This document shows, in pieces, positions 32,257 through 40,997 of a stretch of 64,000 nt of DNA. Location: positions 1 through 64,000 of the forward strand of contig NZ_LNKT01000067.1 in NCBI RefSeq assembly GCF_001595645.1. The letters are read 5' to 3'. Below the pieces are notes generated by a model that saw only the letters and a list, made by a program, of their open reading frames with translations, was not told the origin of the DNA and searched no databases. Source of the DNA: Sulfurovum riftiae (GTDB taxonomy: Bacteria; Campylobacterota; Campylobacteria; Campylobacterales; Sulfurovaceae). A program made the translations under genes and the position numbers. Numbering within the stretch: position 1 is the first letter of the stretch; every line of letters starts with the position of its first letter.

Positions 32257-33003
32257 CTACTCTTCTACGATGACCCTTGCATCGAGCGGTTGGATCGGTC
32301 TGTTGTTCGGATGCCCCATAATGTCTCTGAATGCCTTGACCTGCTCTTTTGAAACGCTGAGTGGCTTTTCAAGTACGACCCATCTGACACCTTCTGTACA
32401 TGGTGGTGTGGTCAAAGAACCGTTGAATCTGTAGTAGTGCTGCTTCTCGGGAATAAGGTTCGCAGCGATATCGTCTACTTTCAGTTCTGCTTTTCCCTCT
32501 TTTTTCGGCATGACCTTCCAGATCTTTGCAAGGTCCTTGTTCTCTGCTCCCTCTTCAAACATAACAGCTACAACAGCGATGTTCCCGTCTTTGTCCAAGT
32601 GTACGAAGTGTGCTTCGAGTGGGAACTCTTTGCCTTTGATGTGGTTCTCGCTTGGTGAATGGAAGTGGAACTGCTTGAGCTCGAAAGTGATCCCGTCCAT
32701 GACGAGTGTATCTCCGGTATCGACATTGACCTGAATGGTATGTCCGTTGTTGACGACCTCTTTCGAACCTTTTTTATAGTCAAGGTTCAATGGTTTATGG
32801 TCAGGGTCTGTAATGGAGTGCGTAATGTTGATAGGAGACTGGTTCAACCCGTCGCTGCACTGGTGGTATTTCTCCGAGAGGTGCCCCCACGTTTCAGGAG
32901 AGCTGTGTCCTGTGTATCCCCATTTTGATGCCCCATATTCGTTTGCTACTGCTGCACCGCTTAAAAGAGCGACTGCCGCAAGTACTGAAAGTGTTCTTTT
33001 CAT
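32257..33003 (-). CDS. Periplasmic alpha-type carbonic anhydrase
   Basis: The 248-residue protein has a signal peptide (MKRTLSVLAAVALLSGAAVA) and all alpha-class features: WGHLSEKYHQCSDGLNQSPINI, the zinc ligands in FHFHSPSEN and the third His in EAHFVH, LTTPPCTEGVRW, and NNRPIQPLDAR at the end. Two Cys (in YHQCSDG and PPCTEG) can form the usual disulfide. It interconverts CO2 and bicarbonate in the periplasm, useful for carbon fixation or pH control. It converges on the rhodanese gene. Confidence 0.95.
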   Translation of the reverse strand: MKRTLSVLAAVALLSGAAVANEYGASKWGYTGHSSPETWGHLSEKYHQCSDGLNQSPINITHSITDPDHKPLNLDYKKGSKEVVNNGHTIQVNVDTGDTLVMDGITFELKQFHFHSPSENHIKGKEFPLEAHFVHLDKDGNIAVVAVMFEEGAENKDLAKIWKVMPKKEGKAELKVDDIAANLIPEKQHYYRFNGSLTTPPCTEGVRWVVLEKPLSVSKEQVKAFRDIMGHPNNRPIQPLDARVIVEE

Positions 33004-33148
33004 TCTTTTCCTTTAAAATATGATGCATATAGTATAAAAGGAGATGGCTTCAAAAAAGGCCAAAAGGGAAAAAATAAGCTGAAGATAGAGACCATTCTAT
33101 ACCCAGACCGAAACATCATAAAAAATATTGTTCTTTATAATGTACTGC

Positions 33149-33364
33149 CTATATAAAGAACATGACAAAAAGAAGGAGTACGAACGGTAGCAGTGCCCAG
33201 GTATACTTCTTGTCCTGCGTCTTGACCGCCTTGTAGATACCCCAGAAGAAGAGTCCTATGACAATCAGAAGCCCTCCCAGGGCCATAGAAGGGGGAATGG
33301 CAAGCTTTTCGCCTGCAAAGGCGAAGAGCGGCAGCATGGCAAGAAGAGAAAAAAGTCTGATCAT
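33149..33364 (-). CDS. Small two-span membrane protein
   Basis: The 71-residue protein has a signal-like first helix (MIRLFSLLAMLPLFAFA) and two further hydrophobic stretches (MALGGLLIVIGLFFWGIYKAV, WALLPFVLLLFVMFFI). Its ATG overlaps the stop of the upstream gene as ATGA, so it is in an operon with the 69-residue protein and mogA. No family is recognised. Confidence 0.6.
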   Translation of the reverse strand: MIRLFSLLAMLPLFAFAGEKLAIPPSMALGGLLIVIGLFFWGIYKAVKTQDKKYTWALLPFVLLLFVMFFI

Positions 33365-33570
33365 TTTTCAAGATCCTCTTTGTTGAGTCTGTCCACCATT
33401 TTGATACTGTCAAGCGCATTGACCAGTATCTGCTTTGTCGAAGCCAGAGGCTTCATGCGAAGATTGGTGTTCTGTTTGTCTATGGTCTCATCAGTGACCA
33501 GTTCCATCACCTCTTTTTCCAATTCTGCAATGATCTCATTGATCTTCTGTTCTATAAATTCAATATTCAT
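33361..33570 (-). CDS. Small acidic helical protein
   Basis: The 69-residue protein (MNIEFIEQKINEIIAELEKEV and so on) is acidic and helical. The ATG at 33570 is 16 bases after the mogA stop; the frame continues upstream but overlaps mogA. The ribosome binding site is weak, so coupling to mogA is likely. It overlaps the next gene by four bases. Function unknown. Confidence 0.6.
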   Translation of the reverse strand: MNIEFIEQKINEIIAELEKEVMELVTDETIDKQNTNLRMKPLASTKQILVNALDSIKMVDRLNKEDLEK

Positions 33571-33586
33571 ATTAATTAGTATGTCC

Positions 33587-34120
33587 CTATTTTGCTTTGG
33601 GTCTAAAGATCTTGATGACCGACTCATCCGCCTCCATGTAGCTGCCTCCGATAAGGTCGATGCAGTATGGTACCGCAGGAAAGACCGCATCGAGACACTC
33701 TCTGATTGACTTTGGTTTCCCAGGAAGGTTGATGATGAGCGAACCGTTGCAGATGCCTGCTGTCTGGCGAGACAGAATGGCAGTCGGTACATACTGAAGG
33801 CTCACTGCCCTCATCTGCTCTCCAAAGCCCGGAAGAAGCTTTTGGCAGACATTCTCTGTCGCTTCTGTAGTAACATCTCTTGGTGCAGGACCAGTTCCAC
33901 CTGTCGTAACGATGAGATCGCAGTTCTCATCACGGGAGAGTTTTATAAGTGTCGTCTCAATGATGCTCTGCTCATCGGGAATACATCTGTACTCATACTC
34001 ACACTCATTCAAAAGATACTCTTTCATCGTATCCATGATCGCTACACCGGAGATATCTTCATAGATCCCCTGTGAAGCCCTGTCGCTTGTTGTTACTACA
34101 CCAATTTTGATTTTATCCAT
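33587..34120 (-). CDS. mog: MogA/MoaB-type molybdopterin adenylyltransferase
   Basis: The 177-residue protein shows the MoCF-binding fold: GVVTTSDRASQGIYEDISG at the N terminus, the molybdopterin-binding DLIVTTGGTGPAPRDVT, and NLPGKPKSIRECLDAVFPAVPY near the end. It adenylates molybdopterin before molybdenum (or tungsten) insertion. MogA and MoaB cannot be told apart safely, though the PGKP end favours MogA. It leads a small operon with two short genes. Confidence 0.9.
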   Translation of the reverse strand: MDKIKIGVVTTSDRASQGIYEDISGVAIMDTMKEYLLNECEYEYRCIPDEQSIIETTLIKLSRDENCDLIVTTGGTGPAPRDVTTEATENVCQKLLPGFGEQMRAVSLQYVPTAILSRQTAGICNGSLIINLPGKPKSIRECLDAVFPAVPYCIDLIGGSYMEADESVIKIFRPKAK

Positions 34121-34183
34121 TTAATTGTCCTAAAAAAATTTGAAACACTATATCTTAAAATCGTTAATAAAACTCTTTAACGC

Positions 34184-34999
34184 CTATCCGATCTTCAGCA
34201 GGATACTGTCCAGCATTGAAGTACTCAGCAGACGTTTCAAATACCCCAGCAGATAGGTGGCTTTGGTAATGTAGTATCGCGGCTTCGGCTTCTCTGCCAG
34301 TACGATCCTGTGTACCACTTTTGCAACAGCGACAGCCTCCTCATTGAAAGGTACTTTGCTTTTGTCGGCACTGAGACTTTTTTGGTACTTCTGACTGAAG
34401 ACCGAATGTTCTATATCTACATTCTCTCTGAGCTTTTGCATGGCATTTTCCCTGAAATGGCTGGTGATCGGTCCGGTATTGAGCAGTACAGGGTATATGC
34501 CGCTACCTTTGAGTTCCAGGCGCAGGGTATCGGTCAGACCTTCTATGGCGTATTTACTGGCATTGTATGCACCCCTTCCGAAAAGCGAGATGAGCCCCAG
34601 CACGGAAGAGTGCTGTATGATCTTCCCGTAGCCCTGCTCTCTCATAACAGGAATGATCTGCCGTGTACATTCGTGCAGGCCGAAGACATTGGTCTCGAAC
34701 TGCTCTCTTAGTACATCAGTTCTGACATCTTCGATGGCACCGGGCTGTCCGTAGCCTGCATTGTTGAACCAGGCATCGATGCACCCTTCTCTTTCGAGGA
34801 CAGTCTCGATGACCGCTTTGATCTGCTCAGGTTTTCTTACGTCGAGCTGCATAGCATGTTCAAAGCCCAGAGCGTGAAGCCTTTCTACGTCTTTTGGGTC
34901 TCTTGCCGTCGGATAGACCGTAATGAACTTCTCTTTCAGATAGATGGCCGTTTCCAGCCCGATACCGGTACTGCACCCCGTAATGACGATATTTGACAT
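34184..34999 (-). CDS. Short-chain dehydrogenase/reductase
   Basis: The 271-residue protein has the SDR cofactor motif TGCSTGIGLE, NNAGYG, catalytic Ser in IIQHSSVLGL, and YNASK (Y-x-x-x-K). Its pattern is that of the classical SDRs close to E. coli-type oxidoreductases acting on sterol- or retinol-like alcohols; the true substrate is unknown. The C-terminal 40 residues (RYYITKATYLLGYLKRLLS) contain a hydrophobic helix that may touch the membrane. It diverges from the zinc operon. Confidence 0.88.
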   Translation of the reverse strand: MSNIVITGCSTGIGLETAIYLKEKFITVYPTARDPKDVERLHALGFEHAMQLDVRKPEQIKAVIETVLEREGCIDAWFNNAGYGQPGAIEDVRTDVLREQFETNVFGLHECTRQIIPVMREQGYGKIIQHSSVLGLISLFGRGAYNASKYAIEGLTDTLRLELKGSGIYPVLLNTGPITSHFRENAMQKLRENVDIEHSVFSQKYQKSLSADKSKVPFNEEAVAVAKVVHRIVLAEKPKPRYYITKATYLLGYLKRLLSTSMLDSILLKIG

Positions 35000-35042
35000 G
35001 GAAAAATCCTTGAATTTCTTCCTATTAGTATAGTATTTAAGC

Positions 35043-35048
35043 TATAAT
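35043..35048 (+). promoter_or_regulatory. -10 box giving a probable leaderless mRNA (His-rich peptide gene)
   Basis: AGCTATAAT ends six bases before the ATG at 35055, with no Shine-Dalgarno between. The arrangement matches those at 16851 and 38572 and, on the minus strand, 12897-12892. Confidence 0.5.
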
Positions 35049-35054
35049 ATAAGT

Positions 35055-35327
35055 ATGAAATCCCGTTTTATAAAGAAATTTTTAGCATCATTGTTCTTGG
35101 CAGCCACTTTTTTGGGTGCTGTGCATCACCATGATGATACGGGAATCCACCATGACTGTCCAATATATATTCTTAATGCCGGTATAGTCTCCCCAGACCT
35201 TCCTCGCGACACACTGCTCGGTGAGATCGAGACCGTTTATCGGGTACTCTTGCTGCCTGTACCGAGCTATGCTGAAAAAAGAGTCTATACCACTTACTTC
35301 GGCAGGGCTCCACCACACTTCTCCTGA
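35055..35327 (+). CDS. Small exported His-rich protein at the head of the zinc locus
   Basis: The 90-residue protein has a signal peptide (MKSRFIKKFLASLFLAATFLG) followed by AVHHHDDTGIHHDCPIY, a dense metal ligand patch with five His, two Asp and a Cys. The rest (VYRVLLLPVPSYAEKRVYTT) is unremarkable. It precedes the porin, ZnuA and ZnuB genes, so a periplasmic zinc-binding or delivery role is likely, by context. Confidence 0.65.
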   Translation: MKSRFIKKFLASLFLAATFLGAVHHHDDTGIHHDCPIYILNAGIVSPDLPRDTLLGEIETVYRVLLLPVPSYAEKRVYTTYFGRAPPHFS

Positions 35328-35462
35328 TAGATCACTTTACAAAACAACCATTATTACCACGGAATATGTCTTGGAGAACGTTGGTTCCTCTTACTTATAG
35401 TAATAGAAGACCGTTCTACTCTGCATACCCAGGGACCATTATCAATATTTCAGGAGAACCCA

Positions 35463-36887
35463 ATGAAAAAAACATTCATCTTCTCGATCGCTGTGGCAAG
35501 TTTTCTCTTTGCCGACAGTGACATAGAAGAGTTAAAAAAGCTTGTCATGGAGCAACAGAAGACCATACAGGCGTTACAGACCAGAGTCAATGCACTTGAA
35601 TCAAAAGAGACAAAGAAAGTTGCCTCTGCACAGAACGTTTCGCAAGAGAGCAACCAGGAGAATGTGGTAACACAGAAGAAAAGTACGGCAACTGTCCATA
35701 CTGCAAGTAAAAAGAGAGAACAGGCCGTACCTCAGGCAAAGAAAACAGTGCAGGAAGATATGGTTCAGGATGAATATGCACAATACAAGACAGAGACAAG
35801 AAATGTGCATGGTGAATACGATGCATACGGTACGTCAGATACACAGGACAGTTCATCGAGCTTCAACCAGAGTGCTTTTCTGCCCGGCATTGCACTCATA
35901 GGAAACATGTCGGCTGTCAGCAGGAACATCTCCAATGACCTCTACAGCACCTATACGATCCCGGGGTTCATCGGCCAACCGCAGGATGAACTCCCCTTTA
36001 ACGAAAAACGGGGATTCAACCTCAATTATGGCGAACTCGAGATCTTTTCGACCGTTGGGCCGTATTTGGATATGTTCAGCGCATTTCACATTGCAAAAGA
36101 CGGCATAGAGATCGGTGAACTCTACGGTACTACCAGAACATTGCCTTATGGACTGAGACTAAAAGGCGGTAAATTCAAAAGTGAATTCGGCCGTATCAAC
36201 AGTAAACACCAGCATGCATGGAGCTTTTCAAGTATTCCTCTGGTCTTCGAGTCCTTTTTCGGACAGGAGGGCCTGTGTGATGAAGGTGCACAGCTGCAGT
36301 GGGTCGCACCGACAGATTTCTACCTGATGGCAGGTATAGAAGCGATGCAGGGCAGCAATGAATACAGTTTTGGAGATACGGACGGGGTCAACCAGATGGT
36401 CGCCTACCTCAAGACCGCTGTCGACCTTACCGACATGACCACACTGCTTGGCGGTGTGACCTACATGCAGGGCAAGAACGATTTTGGCGATACAAAGATC
36501 TATGGTGCCGACCTGACGCTCAGGACCAGCTTTGACAGTTACAGCAGCCTCAAATGGCAGAACGAACTGCTTTACAGGGAAAAACCGCTTGAAGACGGTA
36601 CGGTTGCTGACCAGACAGGTCTCTACAGTGAGCTGATCTATGAGCATAACCAGAACTGGTCGGGAGGTGTACGCTACGATACACTCTTCAAGAATATACC
36701 GGGTGAGCCGGAGCCGCTTGACCGGTATACCGCCATGATCATGTATAGACCTTTCGAGTTCACCAAACTTCGCTTGCAGTATACCTACGACAAGTCCAAA
36801 TATTTTGCCGGTGAGCAGAAGAATATGCAGGAGATACTGCTCGACCTGACATTTGAAGCCGGCGCACATGGCGCACATGCATTTTAA
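35463..36887 (+). CDS. Porin-like outer-membrane protein of the zinc locus
   Basis: The 474-residue protein has a signal peptide, then a coiled coil (IEELKKLVMEQQKTIQALQTR), a low-complexity linker to about 140, and a beta-rich C-terminal barrel with alternating hydrophobic strands ending in Phe (GAHGAHAF). Some His residues close the barrel. Coiled coil plus barrel recalls trimeric porins and LbtU-like siderophore proteins. Its place before znuA suggests metal passage across the outer membrane. CAGGAGAACCCA precedes the ATG. Confidence 0.7.
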   Translation: MKKTFIFSIAVASFLFADSDIEELKKLVMEQQKTIQALQTRVNALESKETKKVASAQNVSQESNQENVVTQKKSTATVHTASKKREQAVPQAKKTVQEDMVQDEYAQYKTETRNVHGEYDAYGTSDTQDSSSSFNQSAFLPGIALIGNMSAVSRNISNDLYSTYTIPGFIGQPQDELPFNEKRGFNLNYGELEIFSTVGPYLDMFSAFHIAKDGIEIGELYGTTRTLPYGLRLKGGKFKSEFGRINSKHQHAWSFSSIPLVFESFFGQEGLCDEGAQLQWVAPTDFYLMAGIEAMQGSNEYSFGDTDGVNQMVAYLKTAVDLTDMTTLLGGVTYMQGKNDFGDTKIYGADLTLRTSFDSYSSLKWQNELLYREKPLEDGTVADQTGLYSELIYEHNQNWSGGVRYDTLFKNIPGEPEPLDRYTAMIMYRPFEFTKLRLQYTYDKSKYFAGEQKNMQEILLDLTFEAGAHGAHAF

Positions 36888-36896
36888 GGAGTGAAA

Positions 36897-37778
36897 ATGA
36901 AAAAGATCTTTATACTTACCCTGCTTTTATCCGCCTCTCTCTTCGCCAAGATCAATGTGGTAACAAGTTACCCCTACCTGGCGAAGATCACCGAAAAGAT
37001 AGGTGGGTCCTCCGTCCATGTCACGGCACTTGCTTCGGCAAGAATGGACCCGCACTTCATTGTGCCCAAGCCCTCGCTCATTCCAAAACTGAGCCGTGCC
37101 AACCTGCTCATCATCAACGGTGCGGGACTGGAGATAGGCTGGCTGCCGCCGCTGCTCAAGAGAGCCAACAATGCCGCGATCAACCCCGGTGCTAACGGCT
37201 TTGCCGATGCCAGCAAAGCAGTCCGTCTCATAGACAGGCCCAAAACAATTTCCCGTGCTTACGGCGATGTGCATCCGGACGGAAATCCGCACTTTATTCT
37301 CGACCCACACAATGTCATCCCTATAGCCAAACTGATCGCCAAGAAACTCTCTCATGTCGATCCGGCGCACAAGGCACTGTACCAGAAGAACCTTTCGCTC
37401 TTTATACGGCAATGGCACGCTTTTCTCGGGCAGTTCGATGCCCAGATGCGTACCTGTAAAGGGAAAAAAGTGGTACAGTACCATGAACTCTACAATTACC
37501 TTCTGAAGCGCTACGGTATCCGCTCTATGGCGACACTTGAACCGCTTCCCGGTATTTCACCCAGTTCAAAGCATACGATGAAGGTCATCGGTATTATCCG
37601 GACCAATCATATCGGGACCATTCTTCAGGACCCTTACCATGAAAAGAAGACGGCCCGTTTCATTGCGAAGAAAACCGGTGCCAAGGTCATTACCCTGCCA
37701 CAGGATACCGGCGCGGTCAAAGGCACAGGCAGTCTTGAAAGTTTCTACCGTACCATAAGTAAAAGATTATGTCACTGA
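36897..37778 (+). CDS. znuA: ZnuA-like metal ABC transporter substrate-binding protein
   Basis: I take the ATG at 36897 with AAGGAG upstream; a GTG two codons earlier overlaps that site. The 293-residue protein has a signal peptide and the cluster A-I solute-binding fold: INVVTSYPYLAKITEKIGG, ligand His in MDPHF, NPHFILDPHN, YHELYNYLLKRYG, and the final DTGAVKGTGSLESF. It lacks the His-rich loop of E. coli ZnuA. Zinc is the likeliest metal, manganese the alternative. It overlaps znuB by ten bases. Confidence 0.85.
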   Translation: MKKIFILTLLLSASLFAKINVVTSYPYLAKITEKIGGSSVHVTALASARMDPHFIVPKPSLIPKLSRANLLIINGAGLEIGWLPPLLKRANNAAINPGANGFADASKAVRLIDRPKTISRAYGDVHPDGNPHFILDPHNVIPIAKLIAKKLSHVDPAHKALYQKNLSLFIRQWHAFLGQFDAQMRTCKGKKVVQYHELYNYLLKRYGIRSMATLEPLPGISPSSKHTMKVIGIIRTNHIGTILQDPYHEKKTARFIAKKTGAKVITLPQDTGAVKGTGSLESFYRTISKRLCH

Positions 37779-38521
37779 TCGAACTTCTCTGGCCGGCTTT
37801 CATCCTCTCGGTACTGCTGGTCTTTATACATACGGTATTTGGTCTTGAGATCATCCGCAGGGGTGTTATTTTCACTGATCTCGCCATCGGGCAGTTCGCT
37901 GCGGTCGGACTGGCTGTCAGTGTGGCACTGCTTGATGGCGCGTTCCAGATATTCTGGACACTTGGTTTTGCCCTTCTGGCAGCAGTCATCATAGCATTCG
38001 CTTCACGCCGGGTAGAACATGTCGAAGCGTTCATCGGTCTTCTCTATGCACTGGGTATGGCTTCCATGATGCTCATACTGGCACAAAGCAGCGAGGGAAT
38101 GGAGCTTTTCAACAAGCTGAATGCAGCCGATATACTCTTCACTCTGCCCGAAGATCTGCTGAGTGCATTCCTGCTTTATGGTGTCATAGCACTCATTATG
38201 TTCTACCTTTACCCCAGGATATCGGGGATCGCCAAAGAGTTGGTCTTCTTCTCGGCATTGGCCCTGACCGTTACCTCTTCCGTACAGAGTGCCGGAGTAC
38301 TTGTGGTTTTCTCCCTGCTGGTAGCGCCCTCTTATGCCGCGCTGACACAGACACGGTTCAAACCGCTTTACTTCGCCTGGGGGTTCGGTTCTGCAGCCAT
38401 CATCACTGCATTGCTCTTCTCCTACTATCTGGATCTGCCCACCGGATACTCTATTATCTTCTGTATCGTCGGTTCGTCACTGGTGTACGTTCTGTTTCGA
38501 AACATGCTTGCAAAGAAGTGA
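37769..38521 (+). CDS. znuB: ZnuB-like metal ABC transporter permease
   Basis: The 250-residue protein has about 8 membrane helices and the family stretches GVIFTDLAIGQFAAVGLAV and LVVFSLLVAPSYAALTQTR. It forms the membrane channel for the metal handed over by ZnuA. It overlaps the znuA end by ten bases. The ATPase gene that should complete the transporter is not beside it; the next gene is a patatin, so the ATPase must be encoded elsewhere. Confidence 0.87.
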   Translation: MSLIELLWPAFILSVLLVFIHTVFGLEIIRRGVIFTDLAIGQFAAVGLAVSVALLDGAFQIFWTLGFALLAAVIIAFASRRVEHVEAFIGLLYALGMASMMLILAQSSEGMELFNKLNAADILFTLPEDLLSAFLLYGVIALIMFYLYPRISGIAKELVFFSALALTVTSSVQSAGVLVVFSLLVAPSYAALTQTRFKPLYFAWGFGSAAIITALLFSYYLDLPTGYSIIFCIVGSSLVYVLFRNMLAKK

Positions 38522-38571
38522 TCGGGAGAGTGGTCTGAAAGGCGGAGTATCTGCCCTCCGCTCTTTTATGC

Positions 38572-38577
38572 TACAAT
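38572..38577 (+). promoter_or_regulatory. -10 box giving a probable leaderless mRNA (patatin gene)
   Basis: TATGCTACAAT ends six bases before the ATG at 38584. The gap ACCTCC is not a Shine-Dalgarno sequence. Confidence 0.45.
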
Positions 38578-38583
38578 ACCTCC

Positions 38584-39366
38584 ATGATTGAAAAACTACG
38601 GAACAACGACTTCTCTCTGGTACTCTCCGGCGGTGGTGCACTGGGGATCTCACACCTGGGCATACTGCATGACCTGGAAAAAGAAAGCGTCTACCCTTCC
38701 GAGATCGTCGGAACGAGTATGGGCGGCATTGTCGGTGCCTGTGTGGCCATAGGGATGCAGGAAGCAGAGATCTATGAACAGATCAAAAAGTTCAGCAATC
38801 TTTTCAACTGGATGAAGTTCTCCTTCTCGGGCAATGCCATGATAGACAATGAAAAGATCGCATTGATCTTCGAGACGCTTTTTGGCAACAGGAAGATGAA
38901 AGAAACAGATATTCCCCTCAAACTCATCGCCACGAACCTTCTCAACGGACACAAGCGTGTTTTTACGGCAGAAGATGACGTACTGATAAAGGATGCCATT
39001 CTCTGTACAATGGCCATACCGGGTATTTTTGAAGAGCATATTGTGGACGGGGAGGTCTACGGAGACGGTTTTCTGTGTGAGAACCTGGGGGTAAGAGAAG
39101 CTTCCTTCAAGACTGTTCTGGCCGTAGATGTCCTGGGTGAGAACTCTTTTGAAAAAGAGATGCCCGACAGCTTCTTCAAAACAGCCAACATGATGGAGAT
39201 GTTCGAAAAGTCCGTCCGTCTGCTTATCTACAACCAGAGCCGGTCGCATATTGCCTGTTCCACGAAAGAGATACTGCTCATCGAGCCTGAGACCAAGGGT
39301 TACAAGACCTTCCATTTCCACAAATACGAAGAGATACGGAAAATCGGGCTTGGGCTATTGAAATGA
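38584..39366 (+). CDS. Patatin-like phospholipase
   Basis: The 260-residue protein has the patatin catalytic set: oxyanion loop SGGGALGISHLG, nucleophile Ser in GTSMGG, and catalytic Asp in YGDGFLCENLG. Bacterial members hydrolyse phospholipids or lysophospholipids as cytosolic or membrane-edge enzymes (RssA/YchK type). No signal peptide is visible. The ATG lies six bases after a TACAAT box, so translation may be leaderless. It overlaps the methyltransferase-like gene by four bases. Confidence 0.88.
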   Translation: MIEKLRNNDFSLVLSGGGALGISHLGILHDLEKESVYPSEIVGTSMGGIVGACVAIGMQEAEIYEQIKKFSNLFNWMKFSFSGNAMIDNEKIALIFETLFGNRKMKETDIPLKLIATNLLNGHKRVFTAEDDVLIKDAILCTMAIPGIFEEHIVDGEVYGDGFLCENLGVREASFKTVLAVDVLGENSFEKEMPDSFFKTANMMEMFEKSVRLLIYNQSRSHIACSTKEILLIEPETKGYKTFHFHKYEEIRKIGLGLLK

Positions 39367-39797
39367 AAAAAACCTACTCGATACTTCTGGTCATACTGCA
39401 GTTTGGAACCATCGGGGTCATGCTGTTGCTTGCGAACTACCGTTTTGACCTTCTCTCGCTCATCGTATTTCTTGCGGGGGTCATTGTCGGTATATGGGCG
39501 CTCATGCATAACAGACTGGGCAACTTCAACATCGAACCCGAACTCAAAGAGAATTGCAAACTCATCACAACGGGCATCTACAAGTGGATACGCCATCCTA
39601 TGTATGCCTCGGTCACATTGATGATGCTTGGTGTCACGCTTATGGACCCCAGAGCGGTTCTCTGGCTGCTTTGGCTCTTTCTTGTCAATGTACTGCTGCT
39701 TAAAGCGCAGAGAGAAGAGTCTCTTTGGATCTCACATGATCCCTGTTATCATGCGTATATGAAAAATACGAAATATTTTATACCATATATTTTATAA
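39363..39797 (+). CDS. Isoprenylcysteine carboxyl methyltransferase-like membrane protein
   Basis: The 144-residue protein has four membrane helices and the ICMT/PEMT signature: LITTGIYKWIRHPMYASV followed by LLLKAQREESL. This pattern binds S-adenosylmethionine in the membrane. In bacteria such proteins methylate phospholipids or unknown hydrophobic substrates. The overlap with the patatin gene (ATGA) suggests a joint role in lipid turnover. Confidence 0.8.
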   Translation: MKKTYSILLVILQFGTIGVMLLLANYRFDLLSLIVFLAGVIVGIWALMHNRLGNFNIEPELKENCKLITTGIYKWIRHPMYASVTLMMLGVTLMDPRAVLWLLWLFLVNVLLLKAQREESLWISHDPCYHAYMKNTKYFIPYIL

Positions 39798-39814
39798 TAT
39801 GAATGGAGTTACCG

Positions 39815-40978
39815 ATGATCACTGACGGTTTCAGTTACCTTGCCGTACTTATGGCAATCTCTGCTTTCATTGTCTTTGCCGAGCAGAAGACAAAGGCAAA
39901 GCTCTTCGAATATCTGCCTGCCATCGTCATTATCTATTTTGTGGTCATGCTGCTCTCGACCGTTGGGCTCTGGCAAAAGAGTGAATCAGTCACCGCTACC
40001 TACAAAACCCTCAAGAGCGACCTGCTGCCTGCAATGATCTTTCTCATGCTCCTCAATGCCGACATGCGCGAGATAGTGAAACTCGGAAAGAAGATGCTGC
40101 TGACCTTTCTGCTTGCCTCGACAAGTATCGCCATCGGTTTCATAGGCATGTTCACCCTCTTCCACTCCTCTTTTGCACCAAATGCATGGAAGGCCTTTGC
40201 CGCACTGACAGGGTCATGGATGGGCGGTACAGGCAATATGGTGGCCATTCAGGGTGCCCTGGACCTGCCAGATGCCGCATTGGGCTACACACTGCTCATA
40301 GACTCCATCGATTATGCCATCTGGGTGATGATCTTGCTGGCGCTGGTGCCTTTTGCCAAACGTTTCAATGCATGGAGCAAAGCAGATACCTCCGTCATAG
40401 ACAAGGTAGGAGAGCGTCTGGCACTGAAAGATGCTGCCAGGAGCCCCATGGACTTCGCCTCGCTCTTCCTGCTGCTTGGTTCAGCACTGCTTGTCTCGGC
40501 ACTTTCCCAGTATATGGCAGCTTTGCTTCCCACGACCGATTTCCTGACGAAAACGACCTGGGTGGTCATCATCGCTACGCTTGCAGGCATGTTCTTTGCC
40601 ATGACACCGCTTGCAAAACGCTCCGGAGCTTCCGAACTGGCGAACATCATGCTCTATCTCATCGTGGCGCTCATCGCTTCGCGTGCCAATTTCGCCGAAC
40701 TGACAGAGGCACCGCTCTACATTCTGGCAGGGTTCGTCATTATTGCCATCCATGCAGCCATTATGATACTCTTTGCCAAGCTCTTCAGGCTTGACCTCTT
40801 CTCTCTGGGGGTGGCATCACTGGCGAACATAGGCGGTGTTGCTTCTGCACCCATACTGGCTTCAGCCTACTCCAAAGCACTCATCCCCATAGGAGTACTC
40901 ATGGCGATGATGGGATACATACTTGGGACGTTCGGGGGATTGATGGTAGGAAAGATCCTCGAGATGATCGCAGCCTGA
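39815..40978 (+). CDS. DUF819-family membrane permease
   Basis: The ATG at 39815 is preferred because GGAG lies six bases upstream; an ATG four codons earlier overlaps that site. The 387-residue protein has about 10 helices and the DUF819 (YjcL-like) stretches LLNADMREI, GSWMGGTGNMVAIQGAL, and SLGVASLANIGGVASAPILASAY. Family members are predicted transporters of unknown substrate. It runs in the same direction as the ICMT-like gene. Confidence 0.82.
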   Translation: MITDGFSYLAVLMAISAFIVFAEQKTKAKLFEYLPAIVIIYFVVMLLSTVGLWQKSESVTATYKTLKSDLLPAMIFLMLLNADMREIVKLGKKMLLTFLLASTSIAIGFIGMFTLFHSSFAPNAWKAFAALTGSWMGGTGNMVAIQGALDLPDAALGYTLLIDSIDYAIWVMILLALVPFAKRFNAWSKADTSVIDKVGERLALKDAARSPMDFASLFLLLGSALLVSALSQYMAALLPTTDFLTKTTWVVIIATLAGMFFAMTPLAKRSGASELANIMLYLIVALIASRANFAELTEAPLYILAGFVIIAIHAAIMILFAKLFRLDLFSLGVASLANIGGVASAPILASAYSKALIPIGVLMAMMGYILGTFGGLMVGKILEMIAA

Positions 40979-40997
40979 ACAGCCGGATCATCTGCTT

